In this document: piece after piece, positions 1-10,990 of the stretch
Numbering within the stretch: position 1 is the first letter of the stretch
Layout: every line of letters begins with the position of its first letter
DNA from: Reticulitermes lucifugus
Lineage: Eukaryota > Arthropoda > Insecta > Blattodea > Rhinotermitidae
NCBI GenBank assembly: GCA_026260175.1
Contig: JAKCWW010000889.1
Coordinates: forward strand, 18,867-82,866
Length of the DNA stretch: 64,000 nt
Reading direction: 5' to 3'
Made by a program: the position numbers and the translations under genes
The notes under the pieces: generated by a model
What the model saw: only the letters and a program-made list of their open reading frames with translations
The model's database searches: none
What the model was told of the DNA's origin: nothing

Positions 1-775
1 TTCATGTACTAGTATAAACACTTTTTGAATTGGAACAGAAATACCCTTAAAGAAGCTCTGTCAAAAATAATGAAACTCAACATCTTGAACCTTTATGAGA
101 AAGTACCTGTATTTACTAGTTTTCAAAGATATTAAACGTGATAGAAAAAATATATACACACAAAAGAGGTGATGCTTTACAGTAGGGTTTTTCGTTAAAG
201 TCGAGATTGCAGTACCGATTCATTCATACTTTCCACTGTTGTCACTTTCCTTTCCCAGGCGTAACTACTTGTTGACCTACCTAACGGCAGAATACCAAGA
301 ATTAAAGGATTATAAGAATTTACATGAGAATTAAAGACATGAGTGCAGGAAATGGATAATAACCGTATGTAAATTTAGAGAAAAATGATAAAAACATTTT
401 CCACTAATTTAAGCGCGCAACCCATCAAGCATTTTCACACAGGTTAAAAGTAGTCCTAAATGTGTATCGTATCACAAATTTTTAAGCCTGTTGCTTACGT
501 GAAAATATGAAGAAATAAAAAAAATTACATTGAATATATCCAGCTCTTGCACTCAAATATTTTCAAAGAACTCAGAATAAAAACTTACACCAGTGGGTAG
601 TTACAACTTTAATAATCATGCTGAAATTACAGAATTTGAAGACTAAGATAACAAAATATGTCATATGGAATTTTAAAATCATGTTTTGTCCTGAAATCAG
701 TCTTCAACATAATATGACACATCACTTTCCATGCCCGTGTCTTGGATTAAGCTGTTGTGTGTAGTCATAAGCTCG
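1..775. other. AT-rich interval, nothing recognised
   Basis: No long frame, repeat family or RNA motif was recognised. It could be intron of gene 1 if that gene's first exon lies upstream. Confidence 0.4.
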
Positions 776-779
776 TTGT

Positions 780-1790
780 ACTACTTCAAGTAAAAAGACG
801 GTACATATTTCTGGGCCATTTTTGTGACATCAGCTTACTTTTTTTTAGTTCAAAGGCAAAGCACCTTGGTATGCTTTTGGTGTATCAAAATGAGGAGCCT
901 ACTGCTTTGTTTTAAAGAGGCAGAACTTGCCGCAAACCATATTACTCTGTTCTGTAGATACAGAGACTTCTCTTCCTTCATAAACCTTGTTTCTGTATCG
1001 GCTTATAGCGAATGAAGCCGTCTCATTCTTGATTATTTTCTTATAAAATGGCTGCAGATGCAGCTTGAAATCGAGTATCATGTGCTGGTCCACTCTCACA
1101 ACTGCAAACTCCTTCGAAAGAGATGAGGCTATGTCACGCCATTCTTCTGGTAAAAAGCATTCTCTTTTCTTCGTTTAATCTTTTCAATCTGCGCAAATGC
1201 CCGATCACAGGGCGTAAATGAATTGGAAAATTCAGGAAAATGATGGTGTATGTTAAGGAACCTGCCTGATTCAGTAATTGAGTTTAAAAACAGGGCCATC
1301 GAAAGGTTTATTTGTCCTGAAAAATTGTCGATGAAAAGATGCAGGATCTTAACTTATTCAGATACACATATATAGTTATCAATATAGTGCTTTTAAGTGT
1401 GACACAGATTCGTTTGAGCCCTTTTTCCCAGTAGTTTCATCGCACATGTACGTTTTGTTACACCCAGTCTTTTATGAATAAATTCTCATATTATGAACCC
1501 ACACCTGTCGCAAGTAGAAGAGCTCACCTGTTGTTAGTACTTTCATACTATCGAAAGCCTCTAGAAGAGATTGTTTCATATCCTTGAAAAATTTGGCGGT
1601 ACATTTTCTTTTCCAGGAGCAATCGGGGTTATGTTTCTTGCTGGAATATTTTTTCCAGAAGTGGAAATATAAACTTTACAGCGTAGAATATTTCGTTTCC
1701 TTATATTTCTTTGCCATTACTCTTAATTTCTTGCCAGTTCCTTAGGCTTTGCGGGTGAACCATCAACAGAATTTTCTAACTAAATGAGAG
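780..1790 (-). pseudogene. Decayed transposon-type protein gene (DNxxGQxN / LPEEW family)
   Basis: Conceptual translation of the minus strand, allowing frameshifts, gives ordered motifs of a repeat-encoded protein family widespread in insect genomes. From upstream: SGKNIPARN and PDCSWKRKCTAKFF around 1590-1680; FIDNFSGQIN near 1303-1340 (family form DNCxGQNKN); an NSFTPCDRAFAQIEKIKRRKE segment; then, after an apparent one-base deletion near 1150, LPEEWRDIA and VVRVDQHMILDF (1071-1155), and KIIKNETASFAISRYRNKVY. Stops and at least two frameshifts rule out function. The family is recalled as a multicopy element protein; I do not assign a transposon superfamily. The boundaries are approximate, and the flanks show no clear inverted repeats. 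Confidence 0.5.
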
Positions 1791-1794
1791 CTGA

Positions 1795-2250
1795 AACACA
1801 TTTACAAAACCAGGTTAGAAATATGTTATGCAGCATGTTCATAACAAGTAAAATTTAATGCAAATTGCATTTTTACTAATAAACACATTCACACTAAAGT
1901 GTACTGTGCACAGAAATAACCTACCTCTGTACCACACTGTGAAGTAGAATCTGCTAACATTCACTGTTCACTTTCTTCCATTTTGTAAGAAACTGAGTGC
2001 AAGAAGAGGATACTTCCGGTCATTATGCAACTCTTGCTCTCAATAAGGAAGCAACTGAAGTTTCAAAGCCATCCATTGTCCAAAAGAAGGGCTAATGATG
2101 CACAGTGAATATGTTATCCGATAGAGGGCAGATGTGACAACAAATATCCATCAAAAACTCGTTTTTGAAAAATGTGGTCATTATCTAGTTATTCTCTAAT
2201 TTAAATCAATAATTGCACGTGGTGTCATGCTTTAAGATTTTTTTAAGCTA
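1795..2250. other. AT-rich interval, nothing recognised
   Basis: Lies between the decayed transposon gene and a SINE. No coding or structured signal was seen. Confidence 0.35.
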
Positions 2251-2262
2251 AGCCCGATAGGG

Positions 2263-2462
2263 GCCGATCCCAGTGGCCGTGCGGTCTAAGGCGTGGGTCT
2301 TCGGCCGCTCGCTTACTAGGNNNNNNNNNNNNNNNNNNNNNNNNNNNNNNNNNNNNNNNNNNNNNNNNNNNNNNNNNNNNNNNNNNNNNNNNNNNNNNNN
2401 NNACCTCGACGAAACGAGGAGGCCCAGGCCCATATAGGGCTGTCGAGCCATAGAAAAAAAAA
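2263..2462 (+). mobile_element. tRNA-derived SINE with 12-bp target duplication, interrupted by a gap
   Basis: The element begins with a tRNA-like head (A-box-like TGGCCGTGCGGTCTAAGG) and ends in a poly(A) run (ATAGAAAAAAAAAA). The 12-bp sequence AGCCCGATAGGG is present directly before (2251-2262) and directly after (2463-2474), a classic LINE-mediated target-site duplication. Bases 2321-2402 are unknown and would hold the B box and part of the body. Total length is about 200 bp. The same head occurs in the inner SINE at 18828. Confidence 0.85.
2321..2402. other. Assembly gap (82 N) inside a SINE
   Basis: A run of N. Frames that appear to span it are not real evidence of coding. Confidence 0.99.
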
Positions 2463-2540
2463 AGCCCGATAGGGACGTATAAGCAGGTGGTTGTCCAAGA
2501 AGTAGCAATTTGTTAGCGTACACAGTAGCCAATTGTTACT

Positions 2541-2570
2541 GTGTATACGAAGGTGAGTGCAGGATTTGGA
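2541..2570 (+). other. Isolated consensus splice donor (AAG GTGAGT), no assignable exon
   Basis: The sequence reads TATACGAAG then GTGAGTGCAGG, a strong donor match, but no ATG precedes it back to the SINE. It could belong to a non-coding exon or be chance. Confidence 0.15.
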
Positions 2571-2879
2571 CCTAATTCTTCAACCATAAAGATATTGGTA
2601 TCATGTGCCTCCGAAAGTCGGAATCCGCTTACAGAACTACGCGGTGTCAAAAAACTGAAAATCCTCATGGTATATTACTGTTACAGGAATGGCGGGCCCT
2701 CTTGTTGTATTGAAACAAGAAATTAATTATTAGACTAAGCCTAACCATAATGAAATGATGGGAATTGAGACATTTTAACAAAAAATAATATACTAGTAAT
2801 ATAGTATAACATAATATAATATAATTCATTGTTTACATGTAAGGTCATAAAGTGGTGGGGTATAAAGAACACTTATGAA

Positions 2880-3300
2880 ACATTCATTCATTTCATTCTG
2901 TTCTCTGTCTTATGACACATCCATAGACTCTTCCAAAGCTAGTTCTCCACTGAGTGCGTTTTGAAGCTTCCTCTTTCAATTTCCGGTATCCACTCTTTCC
3001 TTAAGATCATCCAGTAGCTGCTTATTCCTTCTTCCTCTTCTTCCCGTCACTTCTTCCATCTATCGTTCCTTCAATAACGTGTTTTAGAAGACAGTTCCTA
3101 TGCAAGAAGTGACCAATCCAGTTAGCCTTGTTTTAATGGTATGTAGGACATTTCTGTCCTCCTTGATTCTATGTAATACTTTTTCATTACTCACACGTTC
3201 GGTGCAACTGATCTTCTCCTTCCTTCTCCAGCATAAAATTTCAAACCTTTCCAGCAAAAGCATTCTAAAGCAAGAAATTAGCACCAAATTTAATTGAGAA
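2880..3300 (-). mobile_element. LINE 3' fragment, family B (reverse transcriptase C-terminus, decayed)
   Basis: The minus strand encodes, with interruptions, FEILCWRRKEKISCTERV, NEKVLHRIKEDRNVLHTIK and a WIGHxLRRN-like remnant near 3060-3260, then a basic tail and WKLKEE-like remnants around 2940-3010, ending in a TGAATG-type repeat near 2880. These are the C-terminal blocks of a non-LTR reverse transcriptase common in insect genomes. The same tail occurs at 32110-32290 (+) and 38535-38690 (-). Confidence 0.75.
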
Positions 3301-3960
3301 AATGTCAATTTTAACTTCTTAAGAATAATAATAACAGTGCAATGCATAGTAAAAATGTTCAAATAGCAAAATTACTTATTTCTTGGCTATTACGTCTTCT
3401 TGGTACTTACCTAACGAGCTGCACAGCGTCACCTCCAAGAACACCCTAACAAAATCAGAAACATTGCAGCTTTAAAGGCCTCATCATATACCAGTGCATT
3501 AAATACATTTCAGAAAATAATATACTTGAGAATCCTGGTTTCAATTAGCGTCCAGCCGACATCTCGATGCCGGTTAAACATCCTGTAACCTCTAAAGGAA
3601 TAGAGCTTTTTGCAGGCCAAGCATTGTAATTGGTAAGTTTACAAACGGAACGCCTACAACTGGCTGTACGTAAGATGTGCCCTTCTGTCTTATGACATAA
3701 TTTATATACGTAGATTTTTACGAATGTTCTCGCGCAACCTACAGCACATCCTAACCCAGAATACGATAACATAAATTCACCTGCTGTAAAAATTACAGAC
3801 ATCCTCAAGATAGAGTGTTACTTCACTATGGCCGCCTTTATAATCCTCAATAATTAAATTTGCGTTTTCATTTCCATATTAAGTACCAACATTTAATACA
3901 AATTATCATAATTTTCTGTTACATGTGCTTGTTACTTAGCCACATGATGACAATATTTAG
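3300..3960. other. Interval without recognised gene
   Basis: AT-rich. A GTAAGT follows TTG at about 3632 but no open exon precedes it. Confidence 0.35.
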
Positions 3961-4203
3961 GTTTTTTCTATGGCGCAACACCCAAACCGGGCCTAGGACT
4001 CCTCATTGTTGAGCATTCTAGATCAAACACACACACCAGGGAGGACACCTCTGAACGAGTGATCAGTTCGTCGCAAATGCCGCTATCTACACAACGTACA
4101 AAAAAGACAAGGGGTGAATATTCAAGCACTCAGCTGGTTTCGAATCCGTGATCCCAGCAATCAAGCGGCCGCAGACCGCACGACCACCGGCATCAGCTAC
4201 CTA
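3961..4203 (-). mobile_element. tRNA-derived SINE, antisense
   Basis: Starts at an oligo(T) (GGTTTTTTCTATGGCGC) and runs through the family body (CCTCTGAACGAGTGATCAG, CACACACACC) to an antisense tRNA head with B-box remnant (GGTTTCGAATCCGTGATC) and CGACCACCGGCATCAG. Same family as 27325, 47160 and 61565. Confidence 0.8.
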
Positions 4204-4209
4204 TGCTTG

Positions 4210-4816
4210 TCGAATAATGACAGTGTCTCCTTATTTCGGTTATACAGCGTCAAATGGAGAAGGTTGTTAACGACTAGTTGGTAATGGCATGCAAGAAAAA
4301 GAATCGTAAGCTGTTTTATAGAAGTTTGCTACACTGTACGTGAAAATTGTGTATAAAGACACGAAAATAATCGGCCAGAATAAGTGATTTTAGGACTGAA
4401 TAAAATATAAAGGGATACAGAAACGAATGTTTACAAAATAGATTTTTAAGGAATGAATTGGATCGCACAGTATCAAACTGTGTTATTCTGTAACAGGAAA
4501 TGCGAGCATTTTTGTGTAGATCTGACAGAGACTTTATTGACTGGTTTATCCTGCCGTCAGACACTTAGCTTTAAGACGCAGTGGTTGCTGTATGTAATGA
4601 CAATTAAAGCTGCACACTTGGCACGCACAGATAATTTACGACTTTTGCATCACTAAGAAAATCAACGAGAAATATAGCCATAAAAATCATTAACCATTTG
4701 GTATTTGAAATTGAGTGTCCCTGTATCTTGCTTCAAGTACTTTAAATATTATTCGTAGGAATTTCGTCCTTCATATAACCTAAGAGTAACATCTGGACCT
4801 ATAACGGCATACAAAA
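4210..4816. other. Interval upstream of gene 1 exon, probably intron
   Basis: AT-rich. No TATA-plus-ATG-plus-donor combination in phase 0 was found, so it is best read as the 3' part of the first intron of gene 1. Confidence 0.4.
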
Positions 4817-4830
4817 TTTCTGTGTTTCAG
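4817..4830 (+). promoter_or_regulatory. 3' splice acceptor of gene 1
   Basis: The sequence TTTCTGTGTTTCAG immediately precedes the open frame. It fits the animal acceptor consensus (pyrimidine tract, then CAG) and explains why the reading frame has no ATG at its start. Confidence 0.75.
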
Positions 4831-5217
4831 AACGTAGCGCTGACTCTCTCTGCTGTCGCGACATGCTTCCTGCTCACACTTGCAAATCCTCTGAAATTAA
4901 ACAACGAAAACAATAATGAGGAAAAAGTTGGTATGCGATTCTTCCCTGGAGCAGGATACCCTGGATTCTATCCCGGGATTTACCCTGGAAGTTTCCCCGC
5001 GGCATATCCCGGAGCCTACCCCGGAGCCTACCCAGGAGCCTACCCCGGAGTCTACCCAGGAGGCTATCCCAGTGTCTACGGACCACCGTTCGGTCTAGGA
5101 TACGCTCCAATTGGACACCAGCTGGGAGGATACCCTGGAGGACCTATTATGTTTTACAATAATAAAAACGGAAGCACTCCTACTGGAAGTAAGGCCGTCC
5201 CCAGCGCAAGAAACTAA
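4831..5217 (+). CDS. Last exon of a small secreted Tyr-Pro-Gly-repeat protein (gene 1)
   Basis: The exon begins directly after a strong 3' splice site (pyrimidine-rich tract ending TGTGTTTCAG at 4830) and has no in-frame ATG before the mature part, so the frame enters from an upstream exon in phase 0. It encodes 128 residues and ends at TAA 5215-5217. The first 18 ([18 protein letters not shown]) are the rest of a signal peptide, with likely cleavage before NPLK. An Asn/Glu-rich linker follows ([10 protein letters not shown]), then about eight Tyr-Pro-Gly units ([12 protein letters not shown] and similar), a [17 protein letters not shown] stretch and a polar tail. AATAAA follows at 5423-5428. 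The first intron splitting the signal peptide matches gene 2 and is common in insect cuticle and silk-like genes. A structural extracellular role is an inference; the family is not recognised. The first exon is probably upstream of the window or a weak candidate such as 1123-1149. Confidence 0.75.
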   Translation, partial: NVALTLSAVATCFLLTLANPLKLNNENNNEEKVGMRFFPGAGYPGFYPGIYPGSFPAAYPGAYPGAYPGAYPGVYPGGYPSVYGPPFGLGYAPIGHQLGGYPGGPIMFYNNKNGSTPTGSKAVPSARN

Positions 5218-5422
5218 CAAGGAACGCTGTCTAGTTGACAGAGACTCACTATTCAAAGAACTTCAAACCAGAGCTTAGCCATGACTTTGGTATCATTTTA
5301 TAAACAATGAAACTTTTATACTCATATTTTGCGAACTTAAGTTTTTGTCACTCATATCATATTAATTTACCTGTCCATCCAGTGCTTGAGAACCTATTAT
5401 TGTATAGGTTAAGAAGGCCTAA

Positions 5423-5428
5423 AATAAA
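5423..5428 (+). terminator. Poly(A) signal AATAAA of gene 1
   Basis: A canonical AATAAA lies about 205 bases after the stop codon, giving a predicted 3' UTR of about 225-235 bases. Confidence 0.6.
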
Positions 5429-5429
5429 C

Positions 5430-7470
5430 TCGTCTGCTCACTATTGCCAGCATATAGGCTAATCATGTTTGTCATACAGTTGTGCAAGCATTGTGGTAGA
5501 GTTTATAGCTGCAATTGGCAGTCTATTTCTGGTAATTCCTTTAAACCAAATAAGTTAATTTGAATTTTGTAATTTGGCTTATTTCTTTTTAAAATTTTGC
5601 TGCTGTATATCAGAACATTGACATGGGAAGCAACAATACCACGTCCTGGCGAAGACAGATTATGTGTGTGTGTGTGTGTGTGTGTAAAATGAAAAATCGA
5701 CTGTAGTTTAAAGAGTGACACACACTTGTGTTTTGCAGGCTATAATTTTAATTCAACGAACTGGCGTAGCGTTATATAAAATAATAATGGCCCTGATCGC
5801 ACGTGGTATTAGGCGATTATGACAGGCCTAAACTGCCTCCAGTAGTCCTACATCACTTTTCAGTTTATTAGTTAAACCTATCTGATGAGGCGTTGTGAGG
5901 ACCGTTTTCCTAATATTTATTTAATTAAATGTAGATGCTTTCCTGTATCTAACCGCCAGCTATGCAACTGTAATTTTCAGTACCATCACAGCACATATCA
6001 AACCAACAATTATTTATTTTACATATTTCATATATGTGCGTAACATTTGACCATCAGCAGAGACTACACATGCGTAACAACAACTGAAATTGCCAGACAT
6101 TTTAACAATTTTTACTACAGGATATATTATATATTACATGCAGTTATGAAATTGGTACACATTTTGTACGTAGTGTGTGTGGGGTAACTTTTTTACCAAG
6201 TGGCTTTTAAAAGCTAAATTACTAAAAATAGGTTTACAAATAAATCACTGTGAAAAGAAATCAGAAGCTACAACCACATATGTGTACAATTTCACAAATA
6301 AAGGGCTTGCGGCTGTTTAAATAAATGCATCTACCGATGATAAATCTAACATTATTCTGTCCCCCTTTGTGCTACTTTATACACGTAAGTATATGCTTCA
6401 TTCGATGCTATGGTTCTACGATTTATATGCATGAAACGCTAGGTTTCAATGTTCTTTTTCTTAAAAACCTGTTTAGTCTTTGTTAATAGGTCTATTACAA
6501 AAACTTCCAGGCCCATAAATACGTAAATAAGGGACACAATGCCGTCTATTTTACACGTGATTGTGAAAACTAAATTGCCATGAGAACGAGTTCGTGTAGT
6601 GATGTTTTATTACAGCCGTCTGCAGGAGAAAAAAGACAAGTTTCATAAAACTACCCTTAGTCTTCGCTACATAATATGGCATGAAGTGTCGGCGTAATGT
6701 GTCTTCACTGTTGATCTAAAAAGACTCATTACCACAAATGCTTTTGAGATGTGTTGCAAGTATAAAATTGTTAAATTCGCCTTATGAATCCTCTAAAATA
6801 CGTCCAATCTTACAAACTGTTCACAACAATCAGCTTCGTACCCATTATATTGTATTCAATTTCAATTTAGGTTAAAAGTAACAGGAAAGTGTTTGGTTTG
6901 CAGTAACACATATAATATACTCCTTAAATGTTTGATCAAACCATTAATGTTTTGTAAATTAAATTTTTTACCTGAATGAAATAATATGATTATAACATTA
7001 TCTCAGCATCATATAATACAGTAACATTATATGGTAATAATTTGTTATTATAAACACCAATCCCTTCTCAACCTAGGAAATCCCTACTGAAAAACACTGC
7101 TTATAGTAGAGCATGGCCTCTTACGAAATTGATGGTTAGGGAAACCACCACCACCACTCTTAGCACTCATCACAACATACTATGTTTTCTGAATCTTCAT
7201 TCAGCACAATAAAAAAAGTCTAATCACTTCAGAATGTAGTTACATAAAAGTGTCACCAAAACCTACCGTAGGGATAATGTGGAATGTAGAAAATTGCTAT
7301 GCCCTATCAGGTATCATTACAGCTGTGCTGACAGCAAATATGGATTTGATTTTCTTCACTGCGGTTTGAGTTCTTCACGGTGGTGCCCTCATGCCGTATA
7401 GTCTGGTAACATTGTAATTACCTTTTAAAGGAACCTAATGCCTTCATCACTGGGATCTCTAAAACGTCAA
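5430..7470. other. AT-rich intergenic interval
   Basis: Contains a (TG)n run at 5662-5685. No other coding or repeat signal was recognised. Confidence 0.4.
5662..5685. repeat. (TG)n microsatellite
   Basis: About 12 uninterrupted TG units. Confidence 0.95.
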
Positions 7471-7477
7471 AAAATCT

Positions 7478-7512
7478 TACCAGGCTACAAGGTATCACAC
7501 CTCAGGAGTCAC
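7478..7512 (-). repeat. Relic of the GGATGTGACGCCGTGTAG inverted-repeat family
   Basis: TACCAGGCTACAAGGTATCACACC is a diverged antisense copy of the family terminus (ACCAGGCTACACGGCGTCACATCC type) seen at 10520 and elsewhere. Confidence 0.4.
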
Positions 7513-8256
7513 CTGAAATATCACCCTCATCCCCAAGTCTTCATGACGTAGTCCCTAAGGTTATGGCAACTTAGATTTGGTATTTAAAATGCTATAAAAA
7601 TATAAACCTGCGTCCCCACAAACCTTGCAGTGTTTAAAAGCAAAATAAAACAAAAGTAAGCAAGATTTTTGGCTAAACTGCTATGACGCGGATTGCTGTC
7701 CGAAACACAACCTCAAGGTTATCAAGGAAGCTATAATTTGTGGCACCACTGAGAAAACATCCATGCCTTGCTGATTGGGGACACACGCACTCACATGCCA
7801 AATAGCCGCTTGCTGTACTGATAATATATGTTTGTGAGCTGCAATAAATTTACATCACACATGAGATAAAGCCGCAACTTTCGTTTTCAGAAGTCCTGTC
7901 GTAACTCCGCGACCTTGAAAGTGGGAAAATGGGGACAGAGCAAAGCTGCGTTGTTATTCACGTTGACCGATGTCGCATGACTTACAGCTGGTACTCGTAG
8001 CTTAAGTGTCTTCAGACAACAGTGAAGAAGTGGCTGTGCCATATATCAGGCTACTCGTCGACTTCGCCGCAGAGGAATGGCTCTGATTGCAGGCGATGTG
8101 GGGTCTTCGGTGGAAAAACTGTCCCTTTGACAAGTTTGTCTGCCAGTAATTCGGTATTTCCCTGTCAATTAAAATTCGATCAAAATTCCGTATTCATGCT
8201 CAGTCATTTACCATCGTTGTTATAGAGTCCGAATACTGACAGCATATCTAAATATA

Positions 8257-8305
8257 ACACATACATACATACATACACATTTATATACATATATATATAT
8301 ATATA
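8257..8305. repeat. (ACAT)n/(AT)n microsatellite
   Basis: ACATACATACATAC followed by ATATATAT runs. Confidence 0.95.
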
Positions 8306-8534
8306 ATCATAAACACAAATGTGTAAACGATTATTCAAATGAACTACACACATTTCCTGTAAGACACATCTGCTACTCTGCGTGACTTTTTCAACAAGAT
8401 ATCCATTCATACTGCAAATGAAAATAATAGCAGATTTAAATTGATTAAAATGCTTTAATTTGGGAAGTTTGTCCTTCAGTCTCTCATCTAAAACATACAC
8501 AACCGTAATTCTACCACCGGATGTCGCGATCACA

Positions 8535-8690
8535 TGAGTTACATTGCTGTTTGGTATTACAGAGATCCGGGCTTCAAATCCCGGCCCATGGAGCAGTTAT
8601 CCTAATATCTTTGGTGTTTTTCCTCAGATCCTCCAAACAAATGCTTACATAGTATTCTAAATTAAAAAACACCACTTTTTCATATCCTTT
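8535..8690 (+). mobile_element. Decayed tRNA-derived SINE fragment
   Basis: A B-box-like block (GGGCTTCAAATCCCGGCC) near 8568 is followed by a TTTTTCCTCAGATCCTCC body that fits the 3' part of the outer SINE family at 18762. No target duplication was seen. Confidence 0.4.
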
Positions 8691-8839
8691 CCGAGTCACC
8701 TTTCTGTATCATCCTATCGTTTAACATTATATCACCTGAGATATTGAAAACGTAATTTTATAAATTTTAAATAAGTACAAATATAGTTTACTTACTGTAT
8801 GACTGTAAAACTTGGCATAAAAGCCTAAATAAAAATAAA

Positions 8840-9060
8840 GGTGGAAGTGTTTGAGAATGAGGTGCTAAGAAGAACTTTCGAGCATAAGAGAGAGGAAAAC
8901 AGGAGGCTGGAGAAAAGAGCATAATCAGGTTCTTCATAAATTTTACTCATCACCAGATATTACTAGCGAATCAAATCAAGGAAAATGTGTAACACGTATG
9001 AGGGCATAAGAAATTAATACTAAATGCTGATCGGCAAAACAAAATGGAGGAGAAAATTCG
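8840..9060 (+). mobile_element. LINE fragment, family A (reverse transcriptase C-terminal region, decayed)
   Basis: The plus strand encodes EVLRRTFEHKREENRR, then after a frame change HNQVLHKFYSSPDIT and RMRA*EINTKC. These match, in order, the family A blocks LRRIFG, HNEELxxLYSSPNI and the GKPEG linker seen in related copies (39530-40585). Stops and frameshifts make it a relic. Confidence 0.65.
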
Positions 9061-9718
9061 CAAACACAATTGAGAGGATAATTTTGATATGGGATAATGA
9101 AGTGGATATTAATATACACACACACGTCCCGGCGTCCAGTATATAAGTGATAAGAGACCGCTTGCGTGTTGGGTATCCGCGGAATTACACATTCTGTGTT
9201 TCACAGCGCTGTAAACTTATCAGCTGCTGTGACAAGCAATGCTTCGTGCCGCCTGATCAAGAGTTGTACGTTCCGGATCGCTGAACACCGCAACTTGTGC
9301 CGGCAAGCCTTAGGAAATGACTCAACATTATGTGAAACCCTTTTTCTGCTATCTGGAATGAGTAGGAAGTGTAAATGACTAAACCTGTTTCTTTTGCAAG
9401 ATCAATGTTGTGACAAGGCCACAAACAGAGTACAAGTAAAGGCAGACATTTTTTACGGGCAAAGAAATGTGTAACCACTAGATATTGGATTTCGTCTTTC
9501 AGTTTAACTCAAAGGCAATTTCAAATTAATTGTAAAACTCGCGTTATTTTCTAATAATTTTAATGATTACATAATTCATTCATATAATGACACAAAATCA
9601 CCGGAAAAAGAACACATCCAAGTCTACCATATACGATAAAAAACAATGAGGGTAATTTACAAAGACTAAATTCCGTTTAATGAAACGATAAAATTGTTTA
9701 AATATATTTATCCACCTG

Positions 9719-10226
9719 TTAAGAGCGTTTGCAGAATTTCGAAAGGAGACTACTAGCTTTTTCACATCTGTTTGTCAGCATGGATTAACTGGACTCACAC
9801 TGGACGGATTTTCATGAAATTTGATACTTGAGGATTTTTCGAATATCTGTCAAGAAAATTCAGGTTTGATTAAATTATGACAAGAATACGGCTACTTTAA
9901 ATGAAGACCTATATATATTTATGATAATATTTCGCTGAATTCTTCTTAGAATGAGAAATGTTTCAGACATAAGTTGTAGAGAAAATCAAAATTCAACTTT
10001 ATGTTCAATAACTTTCTACCGAAAAGCGTGCCATTTACGAGATAATGTGGAAAAATGTGGTAGAGCCGGACAGGCCACAGATTATAATATCTTACAAAGC
10101 AAAAAAGATGAGATTTTCATGCAGGATAACTAAGACAAAAATACGGACACAAACTCATAATATTTAATACTTATTGCTTATCTACTGCAAAATGGTTTGG
10201 CGAAAGCGCCTCAAAGTTATTTTATA
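9719..10226 (-). mobile_element. Inverted-repeat (MITE-like) element, TTTAGGCGC family, minus orientation
   Basis: The right end (TTTGGCGAAAGCGCCTCAAAG, 10198-10218) and left end (TTAAGAGCGTTTGCAG, 9720-9735) are diverged copies of the termini TTTAGGCGCGTTCGC. The interior (CTGAATTCTTCTTAGAATGAG, TCTACCGAAAAGCGTGCC, the relic CATTTACGAGATAATGTGG) is the reverse complement of the copies at 32717 and 45446. It has no coding capacity and is about 500 bp like its relatives. Confidence 0.7.
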
Positions 10227-10321
10227 AGTACAATGCCTGGCTTGTGTTGTTTTAGGAACCTTCACTTACTTGGCATTGGGTCATAAAATTAATGTTACAC
10301 TTAAGATGGTTTGAGAACTAA

Positions 10322-10420
10322 ATGCTGAGGATAACAAGTGAATCTAAGAAGGAGAAAGCAATGGGAGGGTACAGAAAATCACATAATAGGCTTCATAATC
10401 GGCATCGTTTTTACATGCCT
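10322..10420 (+). mobile_element. LINE family A fragment (decayed)
   Basis: The frame from 10322 reads MLRITSESKKEK, GGYRKSHNRLHNRH, which aligns with the LRRIFGxKxEE...GxWRxLHNEELHN block of family A. Short, with no open frame beyond it. Confidence 0.45.
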
Positions 10421-10519
10421 ATTATTGCCATGGCACTCACAACAAGGAAGAATAAATAAAGGGCACATATAGCATGCATGTGAGAAATGCATATAAAAAG
10501 TGAGATTTGAGGTGCTCCC

Positions 10520-10580
10520 AGATGTGACGCCGTGTAGTCTTGTATACATCTACCAGGCTACACGGCGTCACATTCAAGAA
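10520..10580. repeat. Hairpin of the GGATGTGACGCCGTGTAG family
   Basis: AGATGTGACGCCGTGTAG at 10520 is matched by its inverted partner CTACACGGCGTCACATTC at 10558-10575. It is followed by AAGAATACAGTATTC, a segment that also flanks the copy at 29220. Confidence 0.8.
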
Positions 10581-10870
10581 TACAGTATTCTCCTTATTAG
10601 ATTTATTAGGAAAACATCAAGCGATAGGACTATATAGCAAACAGAGGCGTGAAAATTAGGAATATATTTTCTTAGATACATATGATGCGGATTTGTGGAG
10701 TGGATAAAAGTAGCTCTGGTCACGCTCCAGTAATGGGTATTTGCGAATACATTAAAAAATTTGGATTTTATTCAACCAGAGGATTTCTTAGCTAGTCCCC
10801 TCAACTTCTCAATAAAGAACATGGAACAAGGAGTTGTTGACGTTCAGGCTTCATTTATTGAAGTTCCGTT

Positions 10871-10990
10871 GGAAAGCCAAGTAAGGGATGGTTGGACGAT
10901 GTTGAAGACGATCTGAAGAAAATGCGTGTTAAAGGCCGGAGAAAAATAGCTAGGGATAGAGAGGCCTGGAAATTGATCCTGAAAGAAGCC
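10871..10990 (+). mobile_element. LINE fragment: reverse transcriptase C-terminal tail, open
   Basis: A 40-codon open frame without ATG reads GKPSKGWLDDVEDDLKKM, then GRRKIARDREAWKLILKEA. This is the GRPxxxWxDDVxxDLxxx...ARDRxxWK tail typical of non-LTR reverse transcriptases. It belongs to a different LINE family from the neighbours at 8840 and 10322. Confidence 0.7.

Noticed and set aside
1123-1149. ATG...CTG then GTAAAA as first exon of gene 1 (MRLCHAILL)
   Set aside because: It is in phase and hydrophobic, but the donor is weak, there is no TATA box, and it overlaps the decayed transposon gene. Kept only as a candidate.
5884-5912. CTGATGAGGCG...GTGAGGAC, like a textbook hammerhead core
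   Set aside because: No GAAA follows at the right place (CGTTTT instead) and there is no matching stem I.
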